Shown: piece by piece, positions 8,023 through 16,305 of the stretch
Position numbering within the stretch: position 1 is the first letter of the stretch
How the letters are laid out: each line of letters opens with the position of its first letter
Assembly: GCF_016458305.1 (NCBI RefSeq)
Contig: NZ_JAEMHL010000001.1
Coordinates: 1-64,000 of the forward strand
Direction: 5' to 3'
DNA from: Geomonas anaerohicana
Lineage (GTDB): Bacteria; Desulfobacterota; Desulfuromonadia; Geobacterales; Geobacteraceae
DNA: 64,000 nt
The notes under the pieces: generated by a model
The model's database searches: none
What the model saw: the letters and a program-made list of their open reading frames with translations, nothing else
What the model was told of the DNA's origin: nothing
Translations under genes and position numbers: made by a program

Positions 8023-9315
8023 ATGAACGACGCTTTTCAGGTGCATTCGGACCCGGAACTTTGGGAAGAACTCGGCATGGACGTCGCCCGTTTCTCGGGC
8101 ATGCCTCCCATGCTGACCAACGCCTATAAGAACATCTTCCTGTCGCAGCACAACCGACCTGAAAAGATGTCGTATTTCGACGACATGGTCGCCAACATCC
8201 ACACCGGGCGCATCAGGGAGATCTACGACGCCAAAAAGGGAGGCAAGCCGGTGATCGGCACTTTCTGCGTCTACGTCCCCGAGGAGCTGGTGGTCGCCGC
8301 TGGCGGCATCTGCATCGGGCTTTGCGGCGGCGCCCAGGGCTCCATCGCCGACGCCGAGAAAATTCTGCCGCGCAACATCTGCCCCATGGTCAAGTCCGCC
8401 TTCGGATTCAAGGTCGGGAAAATCTGCCCCTACTTCCAGGTGGTCGACCTGGTCTACGGCGAAACCACCTGTGACGCCAAGAAAAAGACCTGGGAGCTCC
8501 TGGACCGCTACGTCCCGACCCACGTCATGGAGATCCCGCAGATGAAGCGAGAGCGTGACAAGTGGCTCTGGCTGGACGAGGTGAAGGATTTCAAGGCCGC
8601 CGTTGAACGCATCACCGACACCGTGGCCGATTTCGACGCGGTGGCCGACGGGATCAAGACCATCAACGCCAAGCGTTTCGCCCTGCAGCGCCTGAACGCC
8701 CTGCGTCACCACAACCCGTCCCCCATCAGCGGTAGGGACATGCTGCTCATCGAACAGATCGCGTTCTACGACGAGCCTGTGCGCTTCGCACAGAAGGTGC
8801 ACGAACTATGCGACGAGTTGGAACAGCGCATCGGCAACGGAGTCTCGGTGGCGCCGACCTCGACCCCGCGTGTCATGGTGTCGGGGACCCCGATGGCGCT
8901 CCCCAACTGGAAACTGCACTTCATCATCGAGTCCGCCGGCGCCATCGTGGTCAACGAGGAGAGCTGCATCGGCACGCGCTACTACAAGGACCTGATCGAC
9001 GAGAGCTCCGCCGACCTCGAGCAGCAGTTGGAGCGCCTCACCGAGCGTTACATGAAGATCGATTGTTCCTGCTTCACCCCCAACGACGACCGCATCGCGC
9101 AGGTGCTCAAGGAGTACGAGGCCTCCGGCGCCGAGGGGATCATCGATTACTGCCTCCAGTTCTGCCATACCTACAACATCGAGGCGGTGAAGCTGAGGGA
9201 AGCCTGCGAGGCGCGCGGCATCCCCTTCATGTCCATTGAAACCGACTATGCACCGGACGACGTCGGGCAGTTGCAGACCCGTGTCGAGGCGTTCCTGGAG
9301 CAGATCAGGGGGTAG
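8023..9315 (+). CDS. 2-hydroxyacyl-CoA dehydratase-family / double-cubane cluster protein
   Basis: A 430-residue protein of the HgdB/BcrC/YjiM superfamily. Cysteines likely to bind Fe-S are seen in GGICIGLCGG, NICPMVKSAFG, KICPYF and YCLQFCHTYN. The single-subunit form next to one activase gene is the arrangement described for double-cubane cluster proteins, which use an [8Fe-9S]-type cluster to reduce small molecules at very low potential. True dehydratases normally carry two different subunits. The physiological substrate is unknown. The start follows GGAGGG, and the activase gene begins 4 bp after the stop, so the pair is one operon. Confidence 0.82.
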   Translation: MNDAFQVHSDPELWEELGMDVARFSGMPPMLTNAYKNIFLSQHNRPEKMSYFDDMVANIHTGRIREIYDAKKGGKPVIGTFCVYVPEELVVAAGGICIGLCGGAQGSIADAEKILPRNICPMVKSAFGFKVGKICPYFQVVDLVYGETTCDAKKKTWELLDRYVPTHVMEIPQMKRERDKWLWLDEVKDFKAAVERITDTVADFDAVADGIKTINAKRFALQRLNALRHHNPSPISGRDMLLIEQIAFYDEPVRFAQKVHELCDELEQRIGNGVSVAPTSTPRVMVSGTPMALPNWKLHFIIESAGAIVVNEESCIGTRYYKDLIDESSADLEQQLERLTERYMKIDCSCFTPNDDRIAQVLKEYEASGAEGIIDYCLQFCHTYNIEAVKLREACEARGIPFMSIETDYAPDDVGQLQTRVEAFLEQIRG

Positions 9316-9318
9316 CTC

Positions 9319-10062
9319 ATGCAGGTTGGTATCGATCTTGGCTCGCGCACCATCAAGACGGTGGCTCTCAAAGGGGGGGCGGTGCTGCAGCGCCGCGTCG
9401 TGGAGAGCGGCTTTGAGCCGCACCGCCAGGCCCTGCAACTGCTGGGCGACCATCCGCGGGCTCGGGTGGTGGCCACCGGCTATGGCCGCCACTTGATGCA
9501 GCAGCACGCCGACCTCGACATCATCACCGAGATCAAGGCGCACGCCCTGGGGGCACGGCACCTGTTCCCCCACTGTCGGACCGTCCTCGACGTCGGCGGC
9601 CAGGACAGCAAGGTGATCCAGTTGAGCGAGAACGGCCGCATCGTCAGCTTCCAGATGAACGACAAGTGCGCCGCCGGCACCGGGCGCTTCCTCGAGATGA
9701 TGGCGCTGTCCCTTGGTTATGACCTCAAGCAGTTCGGGTTGGCCGCAGCCGAGGCCCAGGCCAGCACGGCCATCAACAGCATGTGCGCAGTCTTCGCCGA
9801 ATCAGAGGTAGTCTCGTTGAAGAACAGGGGCGTTCCCCCCGGCGAAATCGCCCGCTCCGTGCACCTTGCCGTCGCTTCGCGGTTGGCGGCCATGGTGCAA
9901 AAGACCTGCGAAAGCCATCACTTGGTATTCACCGGCGGCGTGGCCAACAACAAGACCCTGGTGGCAATGCTGGAGAAGGCGCTGGGCGTGCCGATACTGG
10001 TCCCGGAGGACCCTTCCATCGTAGGGGCGCTCGGTGCCGCCTTGCACGCAGGGTGCTCCTGA
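9319..10062 (+). CDS. BadF/BadG/HgdC-type ATPase, Fe-S activase
   Basis: A 247-residue ASKHA-fold ATPase: phosphate-1 motif GIDLGSRTIKT, DVGGQDSK, the NDKCAAGTGRFLE helix containing one cluster cysteine, the second cysteine in INSMCAVFAESE, and the adenosine motif FTGGVANN. Homodimeric family members hold one [4Fe-4S] cluster between the two subunits and couple ATP hydrolysis to electron injection into the partner. Here the partner is the double-cubane protein encoded immediately upstream. Length and motifs are complete. Confidence 0.9.
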   Translation: MQVGIDLGSRTIKTVALKGGAVLQRRVVESGFEPHRQALQLLGDHPRARVVATGYGRHLMQQHADLDIITEIKAHALGARHLFPHCRTVLDVGGQDSKVIQLSENGRIVSFQMNDKCAAGTGRFLEMMALSLGYDLKQFGLAAAEAQASTAINSMCAVFAESEVVSLKNRGVPPGEIARSVHLAVASRLAAMVQKTCESHHLVFTGGVANNKTLVAMLEKALGVPILVPEDPSIVGALGAALHAGCS

Positions 10063-10092
10063 GCATTTACGGGACGAGAAGTAGCAACATCT

Positions 10093-10119
10093 GGGACTGG
10101 CTCCGCAGGTGCCTGTCCC
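10093..10119. repeat. REP-like imperfect hairpin, copy 1
   Basis: Arms GGGACTGGCTCC and GGTGCCTGTCCC around a 3-nt loop. The two T-T mismatches in the stem are conserved in the copies at 10606 and 18228. Confidence 0.7.
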
Positions 10120-10152
10120 GCTTAGCAACCAACAAAACAGGAGAAGAGAAAG

Positions 10153-10593
10153 ATGAGAAGAATCGTGGCACTTACCTTGGCAGTTGCAGTGACCCTGATC
10201 GCAACGGCGGCCTTCGCCGGGAACCTTTTCGGTGGCAACTACCGCTACGTGGCACCTGCCGATTTCAAGAAGTGGCTGGAGACCGGCAAAAAGGTGCAGA
10301 TCGTCGACATCCAGGTCCCCGCTGAATTCCAGCAGCATCACTTCAAGGGAGCGGTGCAGACCAACGCCTTCCCGGTCAAGTCCGCCGAGGACAAGCAGAA
10401 GTTGGACCGGATACTGCCGCAGCTGACCGCTTCCCGTGAGGAGATCGTCATCGTCTGCCCGCGCGGCGGCGGCGGTGCCAAGAACACCTACGACTACCTG
10501 AAGGGCAAGGGGATCGCCGAGGCCCGCCTCTTGATCCTCGAGGACGGTATGCAAGGCTGGCCGTACCGCGAACTGGTGGCGCAAGGGAAATAA
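10153..10593 (+). CDS. exported rhodanese-like protein
   Basis: A 146-residue protein with a signal peptide (MRRIVALTLAVAVTLIATAAFA) and a single rhodanese domain. The active-site loop is CPRGGGGA, with the expected catalytic cysteine. The substrate-side motif DIQVPAEFQQHHFKGA replaces the common DvR-xxEf-xxGHipGA. It should act in the periplasm on sulfane sulfur or a related oxyanion. AGGAG precedes the ATG. It lies 90 bp after the activase gene with a REP-like element between, so co-transcription is uncertain. Confidence 0.85.
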   Translation: MRRIVALTLAVAVTLIATAAFAGNLFGGNYRYVAPADFKKWLETGKKVQIVDIQVPAEFQQHHFKGAVQTNAFPVKSAEDKQKLDRILPQLTASREEIVIVCPRGGGGAKNTYDYLKGKGIAEARLLILEDGMQGWPYRELVAQGK

Positions 10594-10605
10594 AAAGTAA
10601 GGTGA

Positions 10606-10635
10606 GGGGACTGGCTCCGCCAGGTGCCTGTCCCC
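10606..10635. repeat. REP-like imperfect hairpin, copy 2
   Basis: Same arms as the 10093 copy, extended by one G-C pair at the base, with loop GCCA. It lies 12 bp after the rhodanese stop and could also stop transcription or protect mRNA ends. Confidence 0.7.
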
Positions 10636-10740
10636 TTCTATCTGCACTCCCTTCTGCTACCGCGCCCTTTGCAAAGGTTCTCCGGAGAGTTTCCGGAACC
10701 TTGACCATGTCACCCACGACGTGCTGCACGTGAACCTGCG

Positions 10741-10777
10741 TCCCCCCCTTTGACGAAGGGGGGACAGGGGGGATTTA
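10741..10777. repeat. CCCCCTTTG/GAAGGGGG intergenic repeat
   Basis: TCCCCCCTTTGACGAAGG then GGGGACAGGGGGGATTT. It belongs to the same dispersed family as 42236 and 55725. Confidence 0.6.
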
Positions 10778-10788
10778 CCTTACACAGA

Positions 10789-10819
10789 AAAGCCGCTTCT
10801 TTTTCGAAAGAAGCGGCTT
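10789..10819 (-). terminator. rho-independent terminator of helicase gene
   Basis: AAGCCGCTTCTTT pairs with AAAGAAGCGGCTT around a TTCG-type loop, and the minus strand continues TTTTCTG. It lies just past the helicase stop. Confidence 0.85.
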
Positions 10820-10821
10820 AT

Positions 10822-13233
10822 TTATTGTTCAGCATCCTGCGGCTGCGCCCAGAACTCCCCAATATCCTTCAATATCGCCCCCGACACCAGTTCATCCGCC
10901 CGCGTCTCGAACCAGTCCGCCGGCATGGCACTGCTGTACCCCTCCTCGAGAAAGCGGTCATCCATGAGCACGATCACGCCCCGGTCCGTCTCCGAGCGGA
11001 TCACCCGCCCCGCCGACTGGATCGCCTTGGACATGGCGGGAATGGTGTAGGCGTACTCGAACCCCTTGCCGTAATGGCGCTGGTAGTAGGCCCGCATCTC
11101 CTCGCGCTCCAGGTCGTAGTTGGGAAGCGGCGGCCCGACCACGAAGGCGCCGATCACCATGTCTCCCGCGTAATCCACCCCTTCGGAAAGGGATCCCCCC
11201 TGCACCGCGAGTACCACCGTGGGCACCTGCCCCGACCGGAGCTGTTCCAGGAACTCGGCCGTCCGCGCCCCCTTCATGTTGCGCTCCTGCCGGAGCACCT
11301 CGAACCCTTCCGGAGCCCGGAACAGCTCGCCGACCCGCTCCAGGAACGTGAAACTGGGAAAGAAGGCCAGGTAGTTGCCGCGCCTGAGCGCCACGATGCG
11401 GGCCAGGGCGTCCGCGATGCGCCCGTAGTTGCGCTCGCGCTGTGAAAAGCGGGTGGAAACCTGCGGGATGATCAAAAGCTTGCGCCGCTCCGGGGGGAAC
11501 GGGCTTTGGAACTCAGACCAGCGCACCTGGTCCGGGTCGAGGCCGGAGAGCTTGGCGTAGTACTCCATCGGCTTCAGCGTGGCCGAGAAACCGACCACCT
11601 GCTGGTACTCGGCGTAGCGCTCCCGGATCAGTTCCGAGGCGTCGCAACAGGTGACCTTGACGCTGCCACCGCCACCGTGCGGCTGGTACGAGGTGAAGAA
11701 TTCCTGGCGCTCCGAGCGCACCGCGAATTCCAGCGTCTCGGTGAACTCCGACCAGTAGTAGCACAGGCGCAGGACGGGGTCCTCCTGCCGGATCTCCACG
11801 TCCGCCTCCAGGTAGCGCGACAATAGGGCACGCAACCGGCCGTCCAGGTCCAGAAACGGTGCCAGCGGCGGCTCGATGCGCGCCGCTTTGCCACCCTCAC
11901 CCCGGCGGCAGGAGAGGACCGCCGCCACGCACTCATCCAACAGGGCCGCCGCCTCGCGCCGAAACGAGAGCGGCACACCGGCCAGATCCTCGCGCATCCC
12001 CTCCAGCACGGTACTGGAGAGCCTTGGAGAGTAGTACTCCATGGCCCGGGAAGGGAGGTTGTGCGCCTCGTCGATGACCAGGTTGGGCTTGCCCACCTGG
12101 TCCACCGGCAACCCTGCGGCACGCCCCAGCGCGGAGCGAGGCGCGAAGACGTAGTTGTAATCGCAGATGACCACGTCGGCCAGCTTGGCGCAGTCTATCT
12201 GCAGCTCGAAGGGGCAGACCTGGTACTCCTCGCCGAACTGCCGAAAAGTGCGGCTTTTCAGGCTCCTTTTCTTCTCCAGCAATTCCACCAGCCCGTGGCG
12301 CGCCACCTTGGCGTAATAGTCGCGGGCATACTCGCAGTATTCCGGGGTGCAGATCGGCTCCTCCTTGAAGCAGATCTTGCCTTTGGCGGTGATGGTCAGG
12401 GAGCGCAGCTTCGAACCCGCCTCGCGGAACCTGTGCACCGCGTCCTCGGCGACCTCGTGCTGGCTGTTCTTTGGCGTCACGTAGCAGACGGCCTGCCCCC
12501 GCCCGAGCGCCTCCCTGAGCACCGGGTGCAGGACACCCACCGTCTTGCCGAGCCCCGTCGGCGCCTGGATCAGCATGCGCCGCCCCAACGCCATCCCCAG
12601 CTCGACCTCCTGCATCAGTTCCACCTGACCGGTACGCGGCTGGTCAAAGGGAAAGGGGAAGGTTGCCGCCACCTTGCGCCTGCGCTGTGCCCTCTTGGCT
12701 GCCAGGACCGCCTCCCGGACCAGTTCATCGAGTCGGGCCTCCAGCCACTGCTGGTACTGCTCCAGGTCGAGCCGGATCTCCAGGTCCGCCGACTGCCCGT
12801 TACGTGACGAGACCAGGTGGAAGGTGAGCCTGGGAACCACGCCGTGCTCCAGCCAGTGGAAGTAGCCGTAGGTGCAAAGCTGCAGGCAGTAGGGCTCCTC
12901 GAGCGACCCAGCGCTAAGGCGCCGCTTCAGGTCCCAGAGGTTGAAGCAGCTCTTTATCTCCTCGATGCAGGTGACATCGCAGCCGGACACGCCGTCCATG
13001 CGGCCGTTGATCTGGAAGCGGAAGCCGCCGCGCTCGATAAGCCGCCCCACCGGCACCTCGGCCCGGTAGGTCGGGTCGTCCTGCGCCCGTTTCCGCTGCA
13101 CCCGCTGGTGGATCTCCTGGCCGTCGCTGGTGGAGCGGTCGTAACCCGAACGGGGCTCGATGCTGCCAGTGCGCGGCACGGGGAGAGCGAAGTACCCTAC
13201 GGGGATGTTGATGATGTCTTTTGCTGGTTTCAT
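10822..13233 (-). CDS. XPD/DinG-family helicase with N-terminal PD-(D/E)XK-like domain
   Basis: An 803-residue protein. The first ~190 residues contain GRMDG, IEEIKS and QLCTYGYFHW, which fit motifs D, ExK and Q-x3-Y of RecB/Cas4-like nucleases. The rest is a superfamily-2 helicase with Walker A PTGLGKT, the four-cysteine Fe-S insertion (KICF, PICT, EYCEY, QVCPFE), DEAHN box, and motifs GGSLSEGVDY and QSAGRVIRS. Such 5'-3' Fe-S helicases act in DNA repair or removal of structured DNA. The nuclease activity is inferred from motif spacing only. The gene has its own terminator and stands alone on the minus strand. Confidence 0.85.
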   Translation of the reverse strand: MKPAKDIINIPVGYFALPVPRTGSIEPRSGYDRSTSDGQEIHQRVQRKRAQDDPTYRAEVPVGRLIERGGFRFQINGRMDGVSGCDVTCIEEIKSCFNLWDLKRRLSAGSLEEPYCLQLCTYGYFHWLEHGVVPRLTFHLVSSRNGQSADLEIRLDLEQYQQWLEARLDELVREAVLAAKRAQRRRKVAATFPFPFDQPRTGQVELMQEVELGMALGRRMLIQAPTGLGKTVGVLHPVLREALGRGQAVCYVTPKNSQHEVAEDAVHRFREAGSKLRSLTITAKGKICFKEEPICTPEYCEYARDYYAKVARHGLVELLEKKRSLKSRTFRQFGEEYQVCPFELQIDCAKLADVVICDYNYVFAPRSALGRAAGLPVDQVGKPNLVIDEAHNLPSRAMEYYSPRLSSTVLEGMREDLAGVPLSFRREAAALLDECVAAVLSCRRGEGGKAARIEPPLAPFLDLDGRLRALLSRYLEADVEIRQEDPVLRLCYYWSEFTETLEFAVRSERQEFFTSYQPHGGGGSVKVTCCDASELIRERYAEYQQVVGFSATLKPMEYYAKLSGLDPDQVRWSEFQSPFPPERRKLLIIPQVSTRFSQRERNYGRIADALARIVALRRGNYLAFFPSFTFLERVGELFRAPEGFEVLRQERNMKGARTAEFLEQLRSGQVPTVVLAVQGGSLSEGVDYAGDMVIGAFVVGPPLPNYDLEREEMRAYYQRHYGKGFEYAYTIPAMSKAIQSAGRVIRSETDRGVIVLMDDRFLEEGYSSAMPADWFETRADELVSGAILKDIGEFWAQPQDAEQ

Positions 13234-13379
13234 GCGCTGCAGCCCCTTGATTCTCCGCCACTTTCTAATGACACCCCGTCTTTTGTCAAGTTAAGAATCC
13301 GCAGGACGTTGCAATACCTGGCGGAGCGGGTATCCTCTTCAGCGTATTCTCTAATTACAAGCCCAAAGGAGACGAAAAC

Positions 13380-13664
13380 ATGAGAAGAGCCATTGCAGCC
13401 GCCGTCCTGACCGTTTTCTGTGCCGGACTGGCCTATGCCGCTGACGAAACCGTGGTGGTGCTCCAGGCCAAGAACGGCAACGTGACCTTCCCGCACAAGA
13501 AACACAAGGACATGGCGGAGATGAAGTGCACCAACTGCCACGAAACCGACAAGGGAGGCAAGATCGCCGACCTCGGCAAAGACTGGGCGCACAAGACCTG
13601 CAAGGGGTGCCACAGCGACAAGGGCAAAGGCCCCACCAAGTGCAACGAATGTCATAAGAAGTAG
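13380..13664 (+). CDS. periplasmic triheme cytochrome c7, PpcA family
   Basis: A 94-residue precursor with a signal peptide ending AYA. Mature residues carry three CxxCH sites (CTNCH, CKGCH, CNECH) and the FPHKKHKD and AHKTC histidines expected as distal ligands. Size and spacing match PpcA-type c7 cytochromes, which carry electrons across the periplasm towards outer-membrane conduits during metal respiration. AAAGGAG precedes the ATG, and a good terminator follows. A second, divergent homologue is encoded at 18535-18807. Confidence 0.93.
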   Translation: MRRAIAAAVLTVFCAGLAYAADETVVVLQAKNGNVTFPHKKHKDMAEMKCTNCHETDKGGKIADLGKDWAHKTCKGCHSDKGKGPTKCNECHKK

Positions 13665-13691
13665 CACTCTTTCCCGCCCGATCAGCACCCC

Positions 13692-13718
13692 GGCGGGGGC
13701 CACGGCCTCCGCCTTTTT
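13692..13718 (+). terminator. rho-independent terminator of c7 gene
   Basis: GGCGGGGGCC pairs with GGCCTCCGCC (one G-T pair), followed by T5. Confidence 0.75.
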
Positions 13719-13767
13719 CGTGCCCGCCTCCCCCCCACGAAATCAATTAGAACCCCGCTCACAACAT

Positions 13768-13795
13768 TGACATACTTTAATTTTTGGAGATAATG
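13768..13795 (+). promoter_or_regulatory. sigma-70 promoter of small-protein/radical SAM operon
   Basis: A perfect -35 TTGACA (13768-13773), 16-bp spacer and -10 GATAAT (13790-13795). It is the best sigma-70 match noticed in the window. Transcription would start near 13803 and give an unusually long leader of about 130 nt before 13932. Confidence 0.7.
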
Positions 13796-13931
13796 AAGTC
13801 GCGCGCCCTGCCCCGCTCATCATACGACGGCGGACAACTCCTTGCACTGACATGGCTTCTGTCGTAACGGCACGGCACGCACCGAGGAGCTAAGCCCTCA
13901 CATTAAAGGTTGAGGCTGAGGAGATTCACTC

Positions 13932-14360
13932 ATGAGGGACCCTTTCCACGACCTGCATCACCATGAATCCGTCAGCACCTCCCATATCAGGCTCATCTCC
14001 GAAGGGGGGACCTCCCACCCAAGGAGCCCGGAGCTGGTCTGCATCGACTCCATCCAGGCCACCCAGTGCTGCACCACGGAAGCACAGCATACGGTGTACC
14101 CGTCCACGGTCGCTCCGGGCCAGGTGCTGCCGGAAAGCCCGGTCTGCACCCTTCCCGCGGAGTATGTCGAGGAGCTCGATCGCGAGATCCTCCCCTCGTT
14201 GCTGCTGCAACGCCTGCAGCTGTTGCAGCTCCCTTTGGGGGCGGCAGCCACCGTCTCGGTCAGGGACCACGGCAGGCTGTGGCTGGTCGGCGATGAAACC
14301 TGCTCCTACTCTGTCAGATTGCTCGGAGGCCGGATCGCAATCTACGCCGAGCAGCGCTGA
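13932..14360 (+). CDS. small protein A of radical SAM locus, unknown family
   Basis: A 142-residue protein with no signal peptide, five cysteines (one VC, one CC pair, one VCTLP, one TCSYS) and a histidine-rich start. Its second half (ATVSVRDHGRLWLVGDE, then CSYSVRLLGGRIAIYAEQR) aligns with the next gene's ITVQQSGRVWFIID and YSIRM-VPTGLLVYSERL. Both also share an SH/RH-(I/L)-(R/K)-L-(I/V)-SEG segment near the N-terminus, so the two are tandem paralogues. GAGGAG precedes the ATG. It is the first gene after a strong promoter and lies in the same operon as a radical SAM/SPASM enzyme. It may be a substrate, substrate carrier or partner. I recognise no named family. Confidence 0.7.
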   Translation: MRDPFHDLHHHESVSTSHIRLISEGGTSHPRSPELVCIDSIQATQCCTTEAQHTVYPSTVAPGQVLPESPVCTLPAEYVEELDREILPSLLLQRLQLLQLPLGAAATVSVRDHGRLWLVGDETCSYSVRLLGGRIAIYAEQR

Positions 14361-14450
14361 ACGCGGTCCCGAAGAACCGCCTGTTTGTTTACCGGCAGCG
14401 GCGGCAACAGCGCCGCATGCCCGGATGCTATCCAATGAAAGGAGAGAGCC

Positions 14451-14873
14451 ATGGCCGAGGAAAACATTGGTGGGGGCGACGGTGGCAGCAGGCACTTGAA
14501 ACTGGTGTCCGAAGGGGACGGTGACCCCGCAACCCGACGCGCACAATCCTGGTCGCCGGACCAGATCGTCGCCAGTTGCATCACCTCGCAACAGATGGAG
14601 AACTTCAGGGCATACAACAACGTGTGCATGACCCTGCCGACCAACGACATGTACGTATTTTCAGTGCCGCTGGAGCATGCCGGAGAACTGGACCAGGGGG
14701 AGATCCCGTTGGCCGTGCGACAGCAGTTCGACGCCAACAGCTCGGCCCTCTCCCCGGCCGCCAGGATTACCGTGCAGCAGTCCGGGAGAGTCTGGTTCAT
14801 CATCGACCTGGACCGGAAATATTCAATCAGGATGGTGCCGACCGGTTTGCTCGTCTACAGCGAGAGGTTGTGA
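14451..14873 (+). CDS. small protein B of radical SAM locus, paralogue of protein A
   Basis: A 140-residue cytoplasmic protein, glycine-rich at the start, with only two cysteines (ASCITSQQ and NVCMTLP). The first aligns with the CC of the preceding paralogue. The C-terminal ~60 residues look beta-rich (ARITVQQSGRVWFIIDLD, then KYSIRM). AAAGGAGAGAGCC precedes the ATG. Its stop is 25 bp before the radical SAM gene, so co-expression is likely. Size and folded look are unlike a short leader-type RiPP precursor. A protein substrate modified at a loop, or a chaperone for the enzyme, are both possible. Confidence 0.72.
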   Translation: MAEENIGGGDGGSRHLKLVSEGDGDPATRRAQSWSPDQIVASCITSQQMENFRAYNNVCMTLPTNDMYVFSVPLEHAGELDQGEIPLAVRQQFDANSSALSPAARITVQQSGRVWFIIDLDRKYSIRMVPTGLLVYSERL

Positions 14874-14898
14874 CCAGCGCCCCAGCCGGAGAACGGTC

Positions 14899-16293
14899 AT
14901 GAGCGACTTTCATACCTTCAAGCAGGGAGGGGAGCACTTCCTGTTTTTCAGCCGTTCCGCCAAGCTCTACCAGGTCAGCCCGCTGGCGGCCCGGCTGCTG
15001 GAGCGGTTTATCCCTGCCGAGCCGGGAACTGACCTGCCCGCCCCGATGGCGCAGCAGCAGCCGCTCGGTCCGGAGGAGGCAACGCTCTACCGCGAACTGC
15101 TCGACCTCTTCAACCGGGAGCGCGCCGTCCCGCTCCCCACCCCCTACCAGGAAGACGCCCTCACCGGTGAAAACAGCTACCAGACCTTTTCCATCTACCT
15201 CGCCCAGACCTGCAACATGGCTTGCTGCTACTGCTGGAACCGTGGCGGCACGTTCGGCAAGCCGGGACATGTCATGGGTTGGCAAACCGCCCGGCGCGCC
15301 ACCGAACTGATCGTTTCACTGGTGGAGCATTCCAGCGCGGAAAAGATCTTCATAAACTTCTACGGCGGCGAGCCTCTGCTCGATTTTCCGGTGTTGCAGC
15401 AGATCACCCGGGAGCTCCTCAAACACGAGGCACGCCTTGGCAAAAACTTCTGTCTGACCTTGGATACCAACGGCACCCTGCTGCAGGGGCATGCCGCGCA
15501 GTTCCTGGCCCGCTACTTCACCCAGGTCGGGGTCAGCCTCGACGGAAGCCAGCGCATTCACGACCTGCAGCGCCCCGGGAAGTACGGCGAGGAAACCTGG
15601 CAGCAGATCGTCGACAACATCCGGAACTTCCCGAACCAGAAACTCCTCGGCATCCGCGCCACCCTGACCACCTTTTCCGACAGCTACCTGGAGACCTTCC
15701 GCCACCTCACTACCCTGGGCGTCGGCCGGATACAGCTAGAGTACTGCCACGAGCCCGGATACCACCAAAACCCCATCTATGAAAAGCTGATCGTGCCCCC
15801 GCAGCGGCAGCTGGCCGAACTCCAGCAGTTCGTCGATTACTACGTCGATTACATCGCCAGCTACAAAAGCACCCGCGACATTCCCTTCGTATCCAACCTT
15901 TTGGACAGCATCAACAGGATCAGGCGCGCCAGCCGCTTCACCCGCCCCTGCGGAGCCGGCACCAACACCCTCGCCATCAACAGCCACGGCGAGGTCTTTC
16001 CCTGCATCGCCTTCGTGGAACGGGAGGAATTTGCCATGGGACAAACGGAAAAAGGATCCTTGTCCCTGCACCATGCCCTGCAGGGATTCGAGGTGGACAG
16101 CGCGCTTCCCTGCCATGACTGCTGGTTGCGCTACGACTGCGCCGGTGGCTGTTATGCCACCCACTATGACATGACGGGGCACGCCCGGCAGCCGCACCCC
16201 GAATACTGCCGCAACATGCAGGGACGCGCGGAGGTCTTCTTATACGCCCTCACCCGGATACTCACCAAGTGCCCGTGGCACCTGGATCGGTAG
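14899..16293 (+). CDS. radical SAM/SPASM peptide- or protein-modifying enzyme
   Basis: A 464-residue protein. The radical SAM cluster motif is C105-x3-C109-x2-C112 (TCNMACCYCWN). INFYGGEPLLD and LDTNGTLL follow as SAM-binding elements. The SPASM region has CGAGTNTLAINSHG-EVFPC and a terminal CHDCWLRYDC-AGGC cluster-binding set, with a last cysteine in PEYCRNM. The ~95 residues before the core (FLFFSRSAKLYQVSPLAARLLE) resemble the N-terminal domain of QhpD/thioether-forming maturases. Such enzymes build thioether or C-C links in ribosomal products. ATG 14899 follows GGAGAAC. The substrate is presumably encoded just upstream. Confidence 0.88.
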   Translation: MSDFHTFKQGGEHFLFFSRSAKLYQVSPLAARLLERFIPAEPGTDLPAPMAQQQPLGPEEATLYRELLDLFNRERAVPLPTPYQEDALTGENSYQTFSIYLAQTCNMACCYCWNRGGTFGKPGHVMGWQTARRATELIVSLVEHSSAEKIFINFYGGEPLLDFPVLQQITRELLKHEARLGKNFCLTLDTNGTLLQGHAAQFLARYFTQVGVSLDGSQRIHDLQRPGKYGEETWQQIVDNIRNFPNQKLLGIRATLTTFSDSYLETFRHLTTLGVGRIQLEYCHEPGYHQNPIYEKLIVPPQRQLAELQQFVDYYVDYIASYKSTRDIPFVSNLLDSINRIRRASRFTRPCGAGTNTLAINSHGEVFPCIAFVEREEFAMGQTEKGSLSLHHALQGFEVDSALPCHDCWLRYDCAGGCYATHYDMTGHARQPHPEYCRNMQGRAEVFLYALTRILTKCPWHLDR

Positions 16294-16305
16294 CCCCGGA
16301 TCCCT

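Noticed and set aside
14451-14873. Calling protein B a classical RiPP precursor peptide
   Set aside because: At 140 residues with a beta-rich, folded-looking C-terminus and few cysteines it lacks a recognisable leader/core layout; only the neighbouring enzyme suggests it as substrate.
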